Shown: in pieces, positions 46,765-58,062 of the stretch
How positions within the stretch are numbered: the first letter of the stretch is position 1
Layout: every line of letters begins with the position of its first letter
From: Himantopus leucocephalus
Lineage: Eukaryota; Chordata; Aves; Charadriiformes; Recurvirostridae
Direction: 5' to 3'
DNA: 64,000 nucleotides
Assembly: GCA_003993805.1 (NCBI GenBank)
Contig: RSEF01000004.1
Coordinates: 78,220,748 to 78,284,747 of the forward strand
Program-made: the position numbers and the translations under genes
The notes under the pieces: model-generated
Database searches by the model: none
Told to the model about the DNA's origin: nothing
Seen by the model: the letters and a program-made list of their open reading frames with translations, nothing else

Positions 46765-47232
46765 TTGTAGACTGGAATATCACAAGAAAGGGAGATGATC
46801 AGAGGGCTGGAGCACCTCTCTTGTGAGGACAGACTGAGAGAGTTGGGGTTGTTCACCCTGGAGAAGAGAAAGCACCAGGGAGACCTTATAGCAGCGTTTC
46901 AGTACCTAAAGGGAGCCTACAGGAAAGTTGGAGAGGGACCTTTTACAAGGGCATTTAGTGATAGGACAAGGGGGAATGGCTTCAAACTGAAGGAGGGGAG
47001 ATTTAGATCAGATATGAGAAAGAAATTCTTTACTCTGAGGGTGGTGAGACACTGGAACAGGTTGCCCAGAGAAGTTGTGGATGCCCAATCCCTAGAGGTG
47101 TTTAAGGCCAGGTTGGAGGGGCTTTGAGCACCGGGTCTGGTGGAAGATGTCCCTGGCTGTGGCAGGGCTGGGGGAACTAGATGATCTTTAAGGTCCTTTA
47201 CAACCCAAACCATTCTATGATTCTATAATATG
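46765..47232 (+). mobile_element. CR1 LINE, forward, 3' 470 bp, best preserved copy
   Basis: A 5'-truncated CR1 ending in the expected CCATTCTATGATTCTATAAT tail at the right, so it is forward. It contains the C-terminal part of ORF2 still open (46795-47127), then a short 3' untranslated region with GGCAGGGCTGGGGGAACTAG and AGGTCCTTTACAACCCAAAC. Preservation of the frame and of the tail suggest it is among the younger insertions in the window. Truncation at the 5' end is the usual outcome of incomplete reverse transcription. No target duplication is evident, as is common for CR1. Confidence 0.95.
46795..47127 (+). pseudogene. CR1 ORF2 C-terminal remnant (110 codons, open)
   Basis: This frame encodes the C-terminal end of the CR1 ORF2 polyprotein (endonuclease plus reverse transcriptase). 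The catalytic domains are missing. Recognisable blocks are LRELGLFTLEKRKHQGDLIA near residue 15, YLKGAY near 37, SDRTRGNGFKLKEGRFR near 55, and FFTLRVVRHWNRLPREVVDA near 78, ending in LEVFKARL before the stop. The first methionine is simply the first in-frame ATG after truncation, not a real start. No protein is expected to be made for function. Confidence 0.9.
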
Positions 47233-50200
47233 AAAGAAGAGTGAAAATCAGCAATCCCTGTCACATTTGATTCTTGTCCCCTTTACAGGTGTAAGTAGAC
47301 CTTTTTTCCTCTTTTTGTTCTTAATAAGAAATATAAATATTCATTCCATTTCATATTTCTATTTTTCTATTAGCCAGTTGCACCAGGTTGAATACGTTTG
47401 GTAACCAATTATATGTTAAGGGTTTCTGTCTTTATTTTCCTTCATAGATTGATCACAATTGACTAGAACAAGATATAAGATTTAACTACTACTATAGATA
47501 ATCAAAGCCAAAATCTGAATCCTTAAGTTCTTTGCTCAGGAAAACCTACATGTTTTCATCTTTCTTACTTTTTTTTAAGTTTATGATGGAAGAAAACAAC
47601 TCTTGAAGGCAAAATCCACCATTTAATTCCAGAAATTCTCTGAGAAAAAAAATGATAATATTTTCTGTTGTGCCAGGATGGTCTGAGCCCCCTGGGGTGG
47701 ATCCCTGGGGACAGGACACTGGGAGCTGCAGGGTCCTCAAGACCTGGATATACTGCAGTGAAACTAAAGACATCAATAAAAACAGAAAACAAATAAACAA
47801 TCAAACAGGTTTTTATCTTTTCTTTCCTAAGTATTAATAATTCATCACTTTATTCACCCAAATGCCTGACAACTTCATATCTCCTTATTGGGTGTCAATA
47901 ATAGTTCATTTTTAATGACATGAATTTTGAATATTTTTGCTTTATTTTAAGTATAATTTTCCAACTTTGGTGCCTTGAAATTCTATTTGTTTCAATAAAG
48001 AAGGATATATAGATCTTCATAAAGTGCAGAAAAATAGTTTTATTTGACATTTTTTCTTTTACTCTCTACATATGTAAAAGTGACAGCAAAAACATTGGAC
48101 AGAAACATACGATTGAGAGGACTAGTCTTATTTAATTGCTTACTACTACTTAATCCCTTTGAGCAGGACAAAAAATTCTATCTGTGGTGCTAGCGTAGTC
48201 ATGAATTACCAGATGTAATTATCCACTATCATTAGAGATATCAATTTTTCAGAAATAAATTATCATTTTATAACAACCTCTTATTAGTTGGATATTTTCT
48301 ACAGTAGGATTTAAAGCAACACTGGCACAATGGACATCACAGGGTTCAGAGGGAGAAAAGAAGAATGACGAAGAACTAATGGTAGATGACATGAAATGAA
48401 GAAAATTAATAGTGCAAGTGATATATTCATTGTATTTGTCATGTTCATGAAGTTGCAAATATCTTGGTCCAGTAACTAGTGAAATTATCTTGGGTATAAC
48501 CATCAATCTTAAAAATAATGTGACTGAAAAAGCAGGCCGTTTAAAAAGAAGATCTTTAAAATCACTCTTAAAGGGCCTTTTCCTGAAGAATTTACTAGAA
48601 AATTACTCTTGAGAGAAAACAGAAACAAAAATAAGAATGTAGTGCATAATGGCTTATCCTAAATGTCACCAGAATGATCCTGACAGTTTTCCAGTAACAA
48701 ATGTTTTCACGTAAAATGTGAATATATCATCTTCTAAGTAATCCCATGTGGGTTATTTTTCCATTTATAATAACGTGCCTCACAGGGCAACTGCAGCTAG
48801 TTTATGAACAATTGATTTATATTGTTTAAAATACATTTATAGTTTAGTTTTCAATTTTGTATTGAAGTAGACATTAGCCCGATAGTAGTAGTCAAACATT
48901 AGATTTATGAAAACTCAAAAACGAAGTATGCAAATTGTTTATAAAATTTGAAGTGGTATAATTAAGAGTGTGTAAAAAATATTCAGCAATAAGATGTTTC
49001 ATTTAAACTATATTTGACATTTTTCCATTGTCAGTAAAAGAAATTCCTTAAAAAACAGTTTTCTGCATAATCAAGCACCTAGAAAAAGTTGACAAAATTA
49101 ACACAGGTCACCTTATAACAGAGAAAGTAGCTCACTGTTGTGAGGAAGCACAAAGAAACTTACTTGTCCTTAGCCTCCCCTTTCTATGTTCCTCTGATTT
49201 CTATGAGAAGGAAAATTTTGTGCATAAAATAAAATGTCCTGTATTCTAAGGCTTCAGAACTGTGACATACATTGTAGCTTTTACTTTCCATGTAATTTAC
49301 ATGTTTAAGCTGAGAAGTGGTATTTCTTTGCTTGGTTGGTAAGGAAAAATTATAGAAACTTTTGCAGTTACAAAAAATCCAATTCAATTTTTGGCAAAAA
49401 AAAAAGTAGTCAAAAATTTTAGTAATAACTTACAGCACAAAGTTGCTACTGAGGGTAACGAAAAGAAAGGTGTGAATTTACTAAGTACTCTCTTGCAGAA
49501 GTGTAACAAGGAATAATGTGGGTTCTGTGCTTACAAGCTTTTTTAAGAATATGACAAAGAGCTTAAGTTAATTTATGTTTGTTACTTATAAAAAATGACT
49601 GTTTTCAGTTAGATTTACAGTTAACCAGTCTAGGCTGAAATCAAGCCTGAACTTCGAGGCCATCAGCAGAATAATCTCCACCACTACCAATTTAGCTGAG
49701 AACAAAAGAAGAGATAATATGCAAGGAATATCTGGGAACATATGGCAAACAATTTAACAATCACATACTTACAAATTGTGATGCCAATAGAAATTAAAGC
49801 AGAAGATAGTGGCAGAAATGTGGCTTTGAAAGAGTTTAATATATTAAAATGGTATACATAGCTTAAAGAATATTTAAATTGTTGAAGAACCATGCAGTTC
49901 TGTATAGGATTTTTATTATATCCATTAGCTATGCACAATTAAGCAGTCATACCCTCTGCCTTGTCTGTGTGGAGACTGTAAATGAAGACTAGAGCTGTCT
50001 AATTCTTCATGACCATAGATTTATGCTGTAAATTTTGCTTGACTTCTTCTTGTGGGAGAAGGGAATGAGTCTTTATGTAATTAACTAATAGTTTGAATAA
50101 TGAATATGACGTTAGAAAGGCATTACTCCTTTTCATAAATAGTACAACACTATACGAGGCAGGAAGGATCCCTTCAGCATTTGGGTGCACAAAAAAAAAG

Positions 50201-51875
50201 TAGTAAGGAGAAACACATAAACTTGTAGTTTTGCCGGAGAAAGAGAGGGTTCATTTGAAGCAGACAAAAAGAAAGAGTATTTTTCAGTGGATCAGAAGTT
50301 TTGAAGGCATATCTAATTTCTATTCAGACTTTTTGTATAAATCTACATATCATAGCCCTTACAGCAGAACTTCATGCTTGGCATGGCAAACTTGAGTCCT
50401 CATTCTGTCTTTAATTCACTCTTTAGAAAGCAGCATTCATGGGAATATCTAGGCACTACATTCTTAATATTAGTAAAAGAAAGTTCTACAGTCATAAGAA
50501 AACACCATCAGTTTTATTTAAGAAACATGGCATTATTTAATATATTTGATAAACCTGTCCAGGAGGAAGTCTAAATTCAGCTGAGTTTGGAAGCTGTTAC
50601 TCTTTGACCCCCTATGAACAGGACAGACATGGAAAAGTCTGATTTAGATTTCTGTAGCAAGGATTATGAATATGCTTGGGTTCTCAGTTTGAAAAAAGTT
50701 AAGGGACTTTCACAGTTATTGCATTTCCTTTTGTTGCAAGAACTGTTTCAGCATGGACAAATGAGTTTTTTCTTGTCATGTTAGTGATGTCAGGTGCCTA
50801 GCACAATGCTTTTTCATTGCTGTCCCTGAGGAGTGTTTTTCAGACGAACTTGCTACCACAGCAGAACACAGTAGCATTAAAAAGCAGAATGCCATATAAT
50901 CATAGCAATAGAAAGTATAAGAAAATTATGTTCAGGACCTATAGAGAAGCAGAAGTTCTAATTTTCCTGTCTGTTAGAACAGTCCTGAGCATGACAATAA
51001 AATGCAACGTGTATATATATGAATGCTTTGAAGATTTACTGTCATTTCTACAGTAGAAATAACAAACTTTTCCCAGTGCTGTCCTTTGGAATTTTGTTCC
51101 ATGTCTATTACCTCTTAAACATGAAAAAAATAGCCCCCAAAGATACACTATTAATATAGCCTGAATGGGATTATTTGAAAGGAATTAATAATTCAAGAAA
51201 TAAATTATTACCGAAATTAAATAGTCAATTATGACTGTTGGAATGGACATGTTATTGGAATCCAATCTTATTCTGTATTTGGCCCCATTTCTCAGGAATT
51301 TTACCTCATTGAAACTATGGAATTTGGGTATCTTATTTTTTTTTAAACACAGACATAACTGCCTAAATCTTGAACTTATAATACTGATTATGTTAAACAG
51401 TTATTGTTGTTTTCACTGGGATCAGAACTTTTTTTTTTACTGTAGATAACAATGTTACTCTGGAGAAAGAATGATTGACAGGACTTAGTAGCATTGTACA
51501 TGTACTTACATCAATGGATGACTAAAAACCTTTTTTTGGATCATATTCTTTATCTTATTAAACAGAAGAAAAAAAGAAAAACAAAAACCGAAAAAATCCA
51601 GAAGTCTCTTGGTCATTATCTATGACCAAATTTCAGGTCTTTAAGTTTCCAATACAACATGAGAGCATGTGGAACAAACACTATCACAAGCCATCCTTCT
51701 GAGATAAAAAAATCTAAATACAAAACAAATCTGATTACCCCAGGGTTAATGCTAAAACTCTATATTTGAGTTCATCTTGCATAATATTATATATCTTTGT
51801 CATTAACTTCTAACACAGAGCTAGTCATCCTAAATTCCTTTGAAGTTAATAGTGGGGAAAAGGAGCTCTTAGTTC
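47233..51875. other. AT-rich noncoding stretch with a small GC-rich island
   Basis: No gene was recognised. At 47672-47765 a GC-rich patch of about 95 bp (CCAGGATGGTCTGAGCCCCC, GGATCCCTGGGGACAGGACA) stands out from AT-rich flanks and may be a small LTR or exon fragment. The rest is AT-rich with chance ORFs. Confidence 0.55.
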
Positions 51876-52330
51876 AAAGAATCATTGAGGTTGGAAAAGA
51901 CCTTTAAGAGCATCATGTCCAACTGTAAACCCAACACTGCCAAGTCCGCCACTAAACCATGTCCCTAAGTGCCATATCTATACATCTTTCAAATACCTCC
52001 ATGGATGGTGACTCAACTGCTTCCCTGGCCAGCCTGTTCCAATGCTTGAAAGTCATTTCAGTAAAGAATTTTTCCTAATGTCCAATTTAAACACACACAC
52101 ACAGCCCGGCACAACTTGAGACCATTTCCTCTCCTCCTATCACTTGTTACTTGGGAAAAGAGACCAACCCCCACCTCACTACAACCTCCTTTCAGGTAGT
52201 TGTAGAGAGCAATAAGGTCTCCCATGATCCTCCTTCTCTCAAGGCTAAACAACCCCAGTTCCCTCAGCCGCGCCTCGTAAGACTTGTGCTCTAGACGCTT
52301 CAGCAGTCTGTCTTCCAGCACGTGCCTAAT
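51876..52330 (-). mobile_element. CR1 LINE (CR1-Y-like), reverse, about 455 bp
   Basis: It opens with AGAATCATTGAGGTTGGAAA, the reverse complement of a CR1 3' end. It continues with AACTGTAAACCCAACACTGC, CCACTAAACCATGTCCCTAA, AGCCTGTTCCAATGCTTGAA and TCCTCCTTCTCTCAAGGCTA; the 'three-prime untranslated region' text is the type I associate with the CR1-Y subfamily. The reverse frame at 52058-52372 encodes the ORF2 C-terminal block ([35 protein letters not shown]). A (CA)n run interrupts it at 52091-52103. The tandem ATTCTATG tail is missing at the left edge. Confidence 0.9.
52091..52103 (+). repeat. Short (CA)n run inside CR1
   Basis: A run of about six CA units within the reverse CR1, at a position where related copies have non-repetitive text (compare 53815-53830). 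It probably arose after insertion. Confidence 0.75.
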
Positions 52331-53610
52331 TTTTTTCCACTGACTGTGAAGGGAATTCCGCTCAGAAAACATATCTGCATTTATTTAGGTCAGTCTCAGC
52401 AATAAGAACTTCAACAGCCCCAAGATGCTGACACATCAAAATAATAGTTACATCACTTTAATATAGCTAAATTATAATTCTTTCTTTCATTGTAAACAAC
52501 CTTAGCAAATGGTAGACACTGAATCATTCCAAAGCAATTGGAACGATTGGAAACATGAATTTTGAGAAGAGATAAAACATACTCTTAACATATTTCTTTA
52601 TTATGCATAGGTCAGGTCACCATGTGAATTTTAGCTCTGGGATAAAAATACTATTAAAAGTGTAATTCTACTTCAAGTTTCACTTTCTTCCTCTACTTTT
52701 AAGTTGTCTGCTTGCTTGTCCATTTCTTAGGTGTACTTATATGCCCTTGGCTCCTTTAGGCTTATAAGTATTAGATCAAGCAGAGGTCAATGTAAGGAAG
52801 TGGTCCATAACTGATGTGCAAGGGGCACTGGTAGAGATAAGCTTGATAGTTCACCATCAATAAAGATAGCCATGAACATAATCCATTTGACAAACTATGA
52901 GCAGAAAGGATATATATCCTATTTTCTATAGTGACATTTTTCTGAATGTGTGCTTCATTGCTACAAAAAGAGTTTCCTATAAGACTTCCTTGCTCTTGTT
53001 ACAGGTGTATGATTGTTAATTTTTAGGAAACGTTTTTTGAATTTTTAAGTTTAAGACAAGGCCACAGCAAAGAGTCACAACAGAGAAGCTGCTGTCTCCT
53101 ATTTAAGAGTTCAAGCTTTCAAAAATTCAATTTTCAGTCCTGCTCTACATATTACAGAAAGCATGTATTTCATTCAGGAAGGACCAAAGTCCAGGGGATT
53201 TTTATAACCTATTATTTCAGCCATCTCAAAGTAATTTTGATAGGTCATATATGCCACCATCCCCCACTGAAATCCTAACTATTTCAGATGTCAACTCTTT
53301 ACATTTTGCCTGCAAGCAAAACCCCATTTTATAATAGAAGTGGCTGCCATTAACTGGGCATTTAGTTAGAAATACAAATTCATTTTCATTGGAGTTATTC
53401 TCAATTGGGATACATGGAAATGGAATAGAAAATATGAGCATGTATGACCTGCTTGCCTACTCATTAACCCAAATTAAATTTAAACCACAAAAGCATAAAA
53501 TTAAATTTTTATATTGCATTTTTCTTAATTTATAACAGGTGGGTGAAATGATTTGGATTCTGCACAGGTTTTAGCATAATTATTCTAATTTTATTTTGAG
53601 AAAGTCAAAA
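52331..53610. other. AT-rich noncoding stretch, nothing recognised
   Basis: A 1.3-kb spacer between two reverse CR1 fragments. No coding region, RNA gene or repeat was recognised. Confidence 0.6.
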
Positions 53611-54080
53611 ATCATAGAATTGGTTGGGCTGGAAGACACCTTAAAGATCATCTAGTTTGATCCCCCCTGCAGAGGGGAGGGACATGTTCCACTAGATCAG
53701 GTTACTCAAAGCTCCATCCAACCTGACCTTGAGCATTTCCACAGGTGGCGTATCCTCAACTTCTCTGGGCAGCCTGTTCCAGTCTCTCACCACCCTCATG
53801 GTAAAGAATTTCTTCCTTATATCTAATCTAGGTCTACCCTCTGTTAGTTCAAAACCTGTGCCCATTGTCCTACCCCTACAGGCCCCAGTAGAAATTCTCT
53901 CTCCATCTTTCTTATAAGCCCCCTTTAATTATAGAAGGCCACAGTACAACCTCGCTGGAGCCTTCTCTTCTCCAGGCTGAACCCCAACTCTCTCAGCTTC
54001 TTCATAGGTGAGGTGTTCCAGACTTCTGATCATTTTCATGGCCCTCCTCTGATCAGTTTCTATGCTCGACTCCATCCATT
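53611..54080 (-). mobile_element. CR1 LINE, reverse, about 470 bp
   Basis: It opens at ATCATAGAATTGGTTGGGCT and passes ACCTTAAAGATCATCTAGTT, AGCCTGTTCCAGTCTCTCAC, CACCCTCATGGTAAAGAATT, CCATTGTCCTACCCC, CTCTTCTCCAGGCTGAACCC and ATGGCCCTCCTCTGATCAG, the antisense CR1 series in order. It covers the 3' untranslated region and the ORF2 C-terminus in sense, 5'-truncated at about 54080. The text is closest to that of 46765-47232 read backwards, suggesting a related subfamily, with enough indels to break the frame. Confidence 0.92.
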
Positions 54081-56265
54081 CTTTACTATGCACTACCTTG
54101 CCTTCACTATCTTACAGTCATGACATGATTGCACATACATGTATATCAAAATCACATATGCACAAACAAATAATTTTGAGTGAATGAAGAGGTTTATTCA
54201 TATTAAGAAATGTTTAAGAAAGGAACAATTTATTTTTCAGTTGCCAAGTATTACTGATGGGATCTCACATACACTGGAGAAAGCTTTATCAGATACAGTG
54301 GGTTTATTCTGGGAAGAGACCAGTACAACCATAATTAAAATAAACATCATGTGCAGCAATCTCTTGAGTGCTGAGTGCTATCACTGAGTGAAATTAAGAA
54401 AAAAAAGGCTACAAACCTAGCTAATAAAATAATTTGTCATACAAAATAGGAAATTAAGCCAGGAAAGTTCACTGCTTAAAATAAAATTCCATGCAAGTTT
54501 GTGGAAAGGAGTACACATCTGGAAACAAAGTTTAAGTGTTTGGTCACCAATGGACAAGCTCTCAATACCCTCTGAGATCTCAAAATCAAGTCCAAATACA
54601 CCCTTCCCAAATAGTCTGAAATTAGTTCAGAAAGGAAAGTCACAGTACTTTCTGGTAGTCAGAGATATTTTTAGCTTGAGAATAAAGTATGTGTGCACAA
54701 GCATGTCTGTCACACAGCAGCTGCAATTCTGCCTTTATTTCACCCTGATCAGTGCTATACTTTCAGAGAATGATCTTTGAGTATAACACAGTTGATCCAT
54801 TTATAAATAATAAAAAAATCCCCAAAGCTGCTTATTTTATATTTTCATACTTGTGAATATCATGGGAACAGTTGCAGGGAAAAGCAGGCTAATTAAAGAA
54901 CTAGCTGATTTTGTCCATTGTCCCTTTAAAGACTATTAATAAGCCAATACACGTTTTCTCTCTGAAATCTTGACAAATACGTAATTTGTGTATTTCTGGT
55001 TTTATCTGCAATAGATTCCTTTTTAGTAGTCAAGAAATTTGCCCCTTTCTGCCAGCTAGCGTCAGAAGCAGTATTATCTCATTGGAGAAATACTATAAAC
55101 TGTGAAGCCTTTTGAGAAGTTATTAAGAGGACACAAAATAATGATTTAAAATATTGCCGCTTTTTTTTTTACCTTTATTACCTTCTTTTGAAGGTTTACC
55201 TAGACATGAAAGCCATTGTCTCAGTACTAATGAACAAGATGTTCTACATTTATTTTCAAACAAGATCAGAAGGGGCCAAAATATCACAGTTTAACCTGAA
55301 AACAGTAATTGTTGAAAGAGTAGATTTATTGCCATGAAAAAACACAACCAAAACAAAACAAATATACTAAAACAAGTGGACTAAAAACTGCAAAGCAATT
55401 CAAGAAAAATAGTAAATGAACAGGTAGTAAAGGGTAATAAAAGTATAGATCTATTGTACCATTTTGTGAATGGAGACTACATAAAACATCTAAGAGACCT
55501 AAGAAATACTGTGTAGTGGATGTAGACTGTGCTGATGAATTCTGAAGCAGAAAATAAGAGACAATACAAAGGAAATACCATAGGAATGTTACGAAAACAG
55601 GTATTAGGAAAGTGAGAAATGACATCTGGAAAGAGGGCACTAAATACATATTCTATACCCACTAAGCAAAATATTCTTCTTTAAATGAAAAGAATGTATT
55701 CTGATGAGATGAAGAACTTACAGATACCACCTGTTAGGAAGTGGTCTGAATTCTGCATTGAGCTTTCTTGAGAAAAACTTTACCTCTGCAGGAAGAGTTT
55801 CAAACAGATTTTGCGCTTAGTATTAGTTACCAGGAAAAACAGTCATACATGTTTCTTCATTTGGAAAAGTATCTTTGGACTTTCTGGACCTAAGCTTCCT
55901 ATTCTGTAACCAGTAGGGAAGGACTCCTTCCTCATGCTACCACCCATTTGGCAGAAAAGTGTCCCTGTAGTTTCTCTAGCTGCAGCTCAGGCCCCCAAAA
56001 TTAACATATTTCTGAAATGAAGTATAGTGTGTGTATGTATGTAACACAGAAATATTAGAACAAAACAATTAGAACTTAGTGGCTTTAAAAGAAGGTTTTA
56101 CAGAGCAGAGGAGAATGCAGAAATTAGAATTGAATGCTCAAAGTGACCAGAGTCCAGTTAAGCCTCTGCAAACTTTAGACAGAAACCTGAGGGAAGATTT
56201 ATCATGCCAATACAAAAGTAGTATGGCTTACTACCTCTTTTCATTTATGTTCACCTTTAATAACT
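54081..56265. other. AT-rich noncoding stretch, possible conserved element at 54.88-55.10 kb
   Basis: No gene is supported. The 54880-55100 part is complex sequence with GCTAATTAAAGAACTAGCTG, TCCATTGTCCCTTTAAAG and ACTATTAATAAGCCAATACA and looks like conserved noncoding DNA. ORFs at 54184-54387, 54499-54780 and 55326-55649 resemble no family. Confidence 0.55.
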
Positions 56266-57000
56266 TGTAGTGGGTTAGCCCTGGCTAACAGCCAAACTCC
56301 CACCAAACTGCTTGCTCACTCTCCCCTCAGCAGGATGGGGGAGAAAAGAAGAATAAGCAATTTTGTGGGCCAAGATAAAGACAGGGACATCATTTATTAG
56401 TTATCATCATAGACAAGACAACCTCAGCTTGGTGAAGATTAACTTATTTTATAGCCAGTTAAAGTAAAAATGCAGTTACTGGCTCATATAGTGGAAAACA
56501 GAAAGACAAACATTAAGACAACATCTTTCTTACCCTCCTTTCCCAGGTTCAACTTGTGTCCTCCGCTCCCAACTCCTCTACCCTCCCCTGAGCAGTGCAG
56601 GGGAGATGGGGGACAGGGTGGTGCCATCAGTACCTCAGTTTCTCTCTGCCACTCCGTCCTCTCATAATTTTCCCTGCTCCAACACAGAATCTCCACAGGC
56701 TGCAGGGGAAAAATCCAACCCTCCATGGATCTCCATCTCTGCTACTTCTCACCCTTTTTCCTCTCTGTAGCAGTTTCTGCCCTTTCTTATATACATTTTC
56801 CCAGAGGTGCCATACCCCTGGTGGATGGGCTCACCTGTGTCCCACGGTGGGTCCTTTAGACCCAGCTGGAACTTGTTAGAACAAGCTGGAACCAGTTAGA
56901 ACCAGCTGGAACCAGCAAAGGGCAGTCCCTGGCCTCTTCCCCCAGAGGTCACCCCTGCAGCCCTCTACCTTGATACCTACACCCAGTGCAGAATTAAACA
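56266..57000 (-). mobile_element. Solo LTR, family B, reverse
   Basis: It is bounded by TGTAGTGGGTTAGCC at the left and TTAAACA at the right, about 735 bp with TG...CA ends. The left end (CCCTGGCTAACAGCC, CTTGCTCACTCTCCCCTCAG) is the reverse complement of the terminal module of the family B LTR at 18730-19429. The middle contains CCTTTCCCAGGTTCAACTTG, ACCCTCCCCTGAGCAGTGCA, TTCCCTGCTCCAACACAGAA and CTCCACAGGCTGCAGGG, all the antisense of that class. Sense is therefore reverse. A possible 5-bp target duplication is TAACT (56261-56265) versus GAACT (57001-57005), 4 of 5 matching. Short ORFs here are shadows. No internal viral genes are attached. Confidence 0.8.
56864..56923 (+). repeat. 20-bp tandem units within LTR
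   Basis: Three consecutive units beginning AGCTGGAAC (56864-56883, 56884-56903, 56904-56923), the first two sharing TTAGAAC at their ends. In the reverse-sense LTR they lie in the U3 region, where direct repeats can act as enhancer elements; activity here is unknown. Confidence 0.8.
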
Positions 57001-57569
57001 GAACTTCACAAATATAAATGAAATGGTAAATATCAGTGTCAAAGTTCTGTCATGCCATGATAAAGAATGAAAAAATATTTTGGAGGAGTGAAATAATAAG
57101 TCCCAGTAGCTGAATTTTTCATTATGTTTCCTGGATTATTTGATGTTGTCTTATTAGATATTAATATGTTCTCTATGTGGACTTCAGAGGTTCTCTGTTT
57201 TGGCATGATTTGTAGCCATTGAAAGGGCACTCAGGAAGGCCTTACAAAATGACCATTTCTTTAATCCAGGTAAGTTGAACAGGACCATCATCATGTGCTG
57301 CCAAGTCTTTTTAGCTCTGCTTCGTGCTGAGCAGAATGGAGTTTAACCACGAAAAAATATTTGAAGCTTACCAGTTGAGCTATGGTAATAATGGTTTAAA
57401 TGCAGCTGATATTTATAAATGCTTAATAAAATAGATGTTAAGAAATAAATGAGAGGTTTCCAGCCTACCACAGAGTTTATAAATGATTTTGTGCATTCTA
57501 GTTTGCAAGTGGTTTATAATCGTAGCTAAAACATCATTTGCTAAATGCTTTTAAATAATTTATGAATAA
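57001..57569. other. AT-rich spacer, nothing recognised
   Basis: About 570 bases between an LTR and a CR1. Nothing recognisable is seen. Confidence 0.6.
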
Positions 57570-58062
57570 ATCACAGAATGACAGGATAGTTAAAGTCGGG
57601 AGGAACCTCTTGAGATTATCTCATCCAATCCCACTGCTCAAGGAGGGCTACCTAGAGCAGGTTGCCCAGGATCATGTCCATTTGTGTTTTGAAGATGTCC
57701 ATGGATGGAGCCTCCACAGCCTCTCTGGATAGGCTGTCCTCTTTGAACACCTTCACAATAAAAATTTTTTTAAAAAGTGTTTTCATGTGGTCAGATAGAA
57801 TCTCATGTGGTTTAATTTTTGCCTGTTGCCTCTTGTCCTGGGTACTGTTGAGAAGAGTCAGGCTCAGGTACTTGTACAAATTAAGAAGATTGCCTCTCAG
57901 CCTTCCAGGCTTGTCTCCAGGGTGAAGAGACCCAGCACAGGAAAGAAGCTCCAGTCTCTGTGTCTTTTTTGTAGCCATGCACTGGATTGGCTCAAGTATG
58001 TCCATATCTTTCTTGCACTGAGAAGCCTAGAAACAGACACAGTACTCCAGATGTGAACCTCC
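57570..58062 (-). mobile_element. CR1 LINE, reverse, about 490 bp
   Basis: It opens at ATCACAGAATGACAGGATAG with GGGAGGAACCTC. It then passes CAGGTTGCCCAGGATCATGT, ATGGATGGAGCCTCCACAGC, TTGCCTCTTGTCCTGGGTAC, TCTCCAGGGTGAAGAGACCC and CAGTACTCCAGATGTGAACC, the ordered antisense CR1 landmarks. The reverse frame at 57652-58005 retains parts of the ORF2 C-terminus (MDMILGNLL at its end and a CRRLELLSCAG-like equivalent of the LRELGLFSL block) but is diverged. The right end at 58062 changes abruptly to AT-rich unique sequence. Confidence 0.92.

Noticed and set aside
55326..55649. 107-codon reverse ORF rich in phenylalanine, leucine and serine
   Set aside because: The reverse strand is T-rich here; there are no motifs of a real membrane protein and no supporting gene structure.
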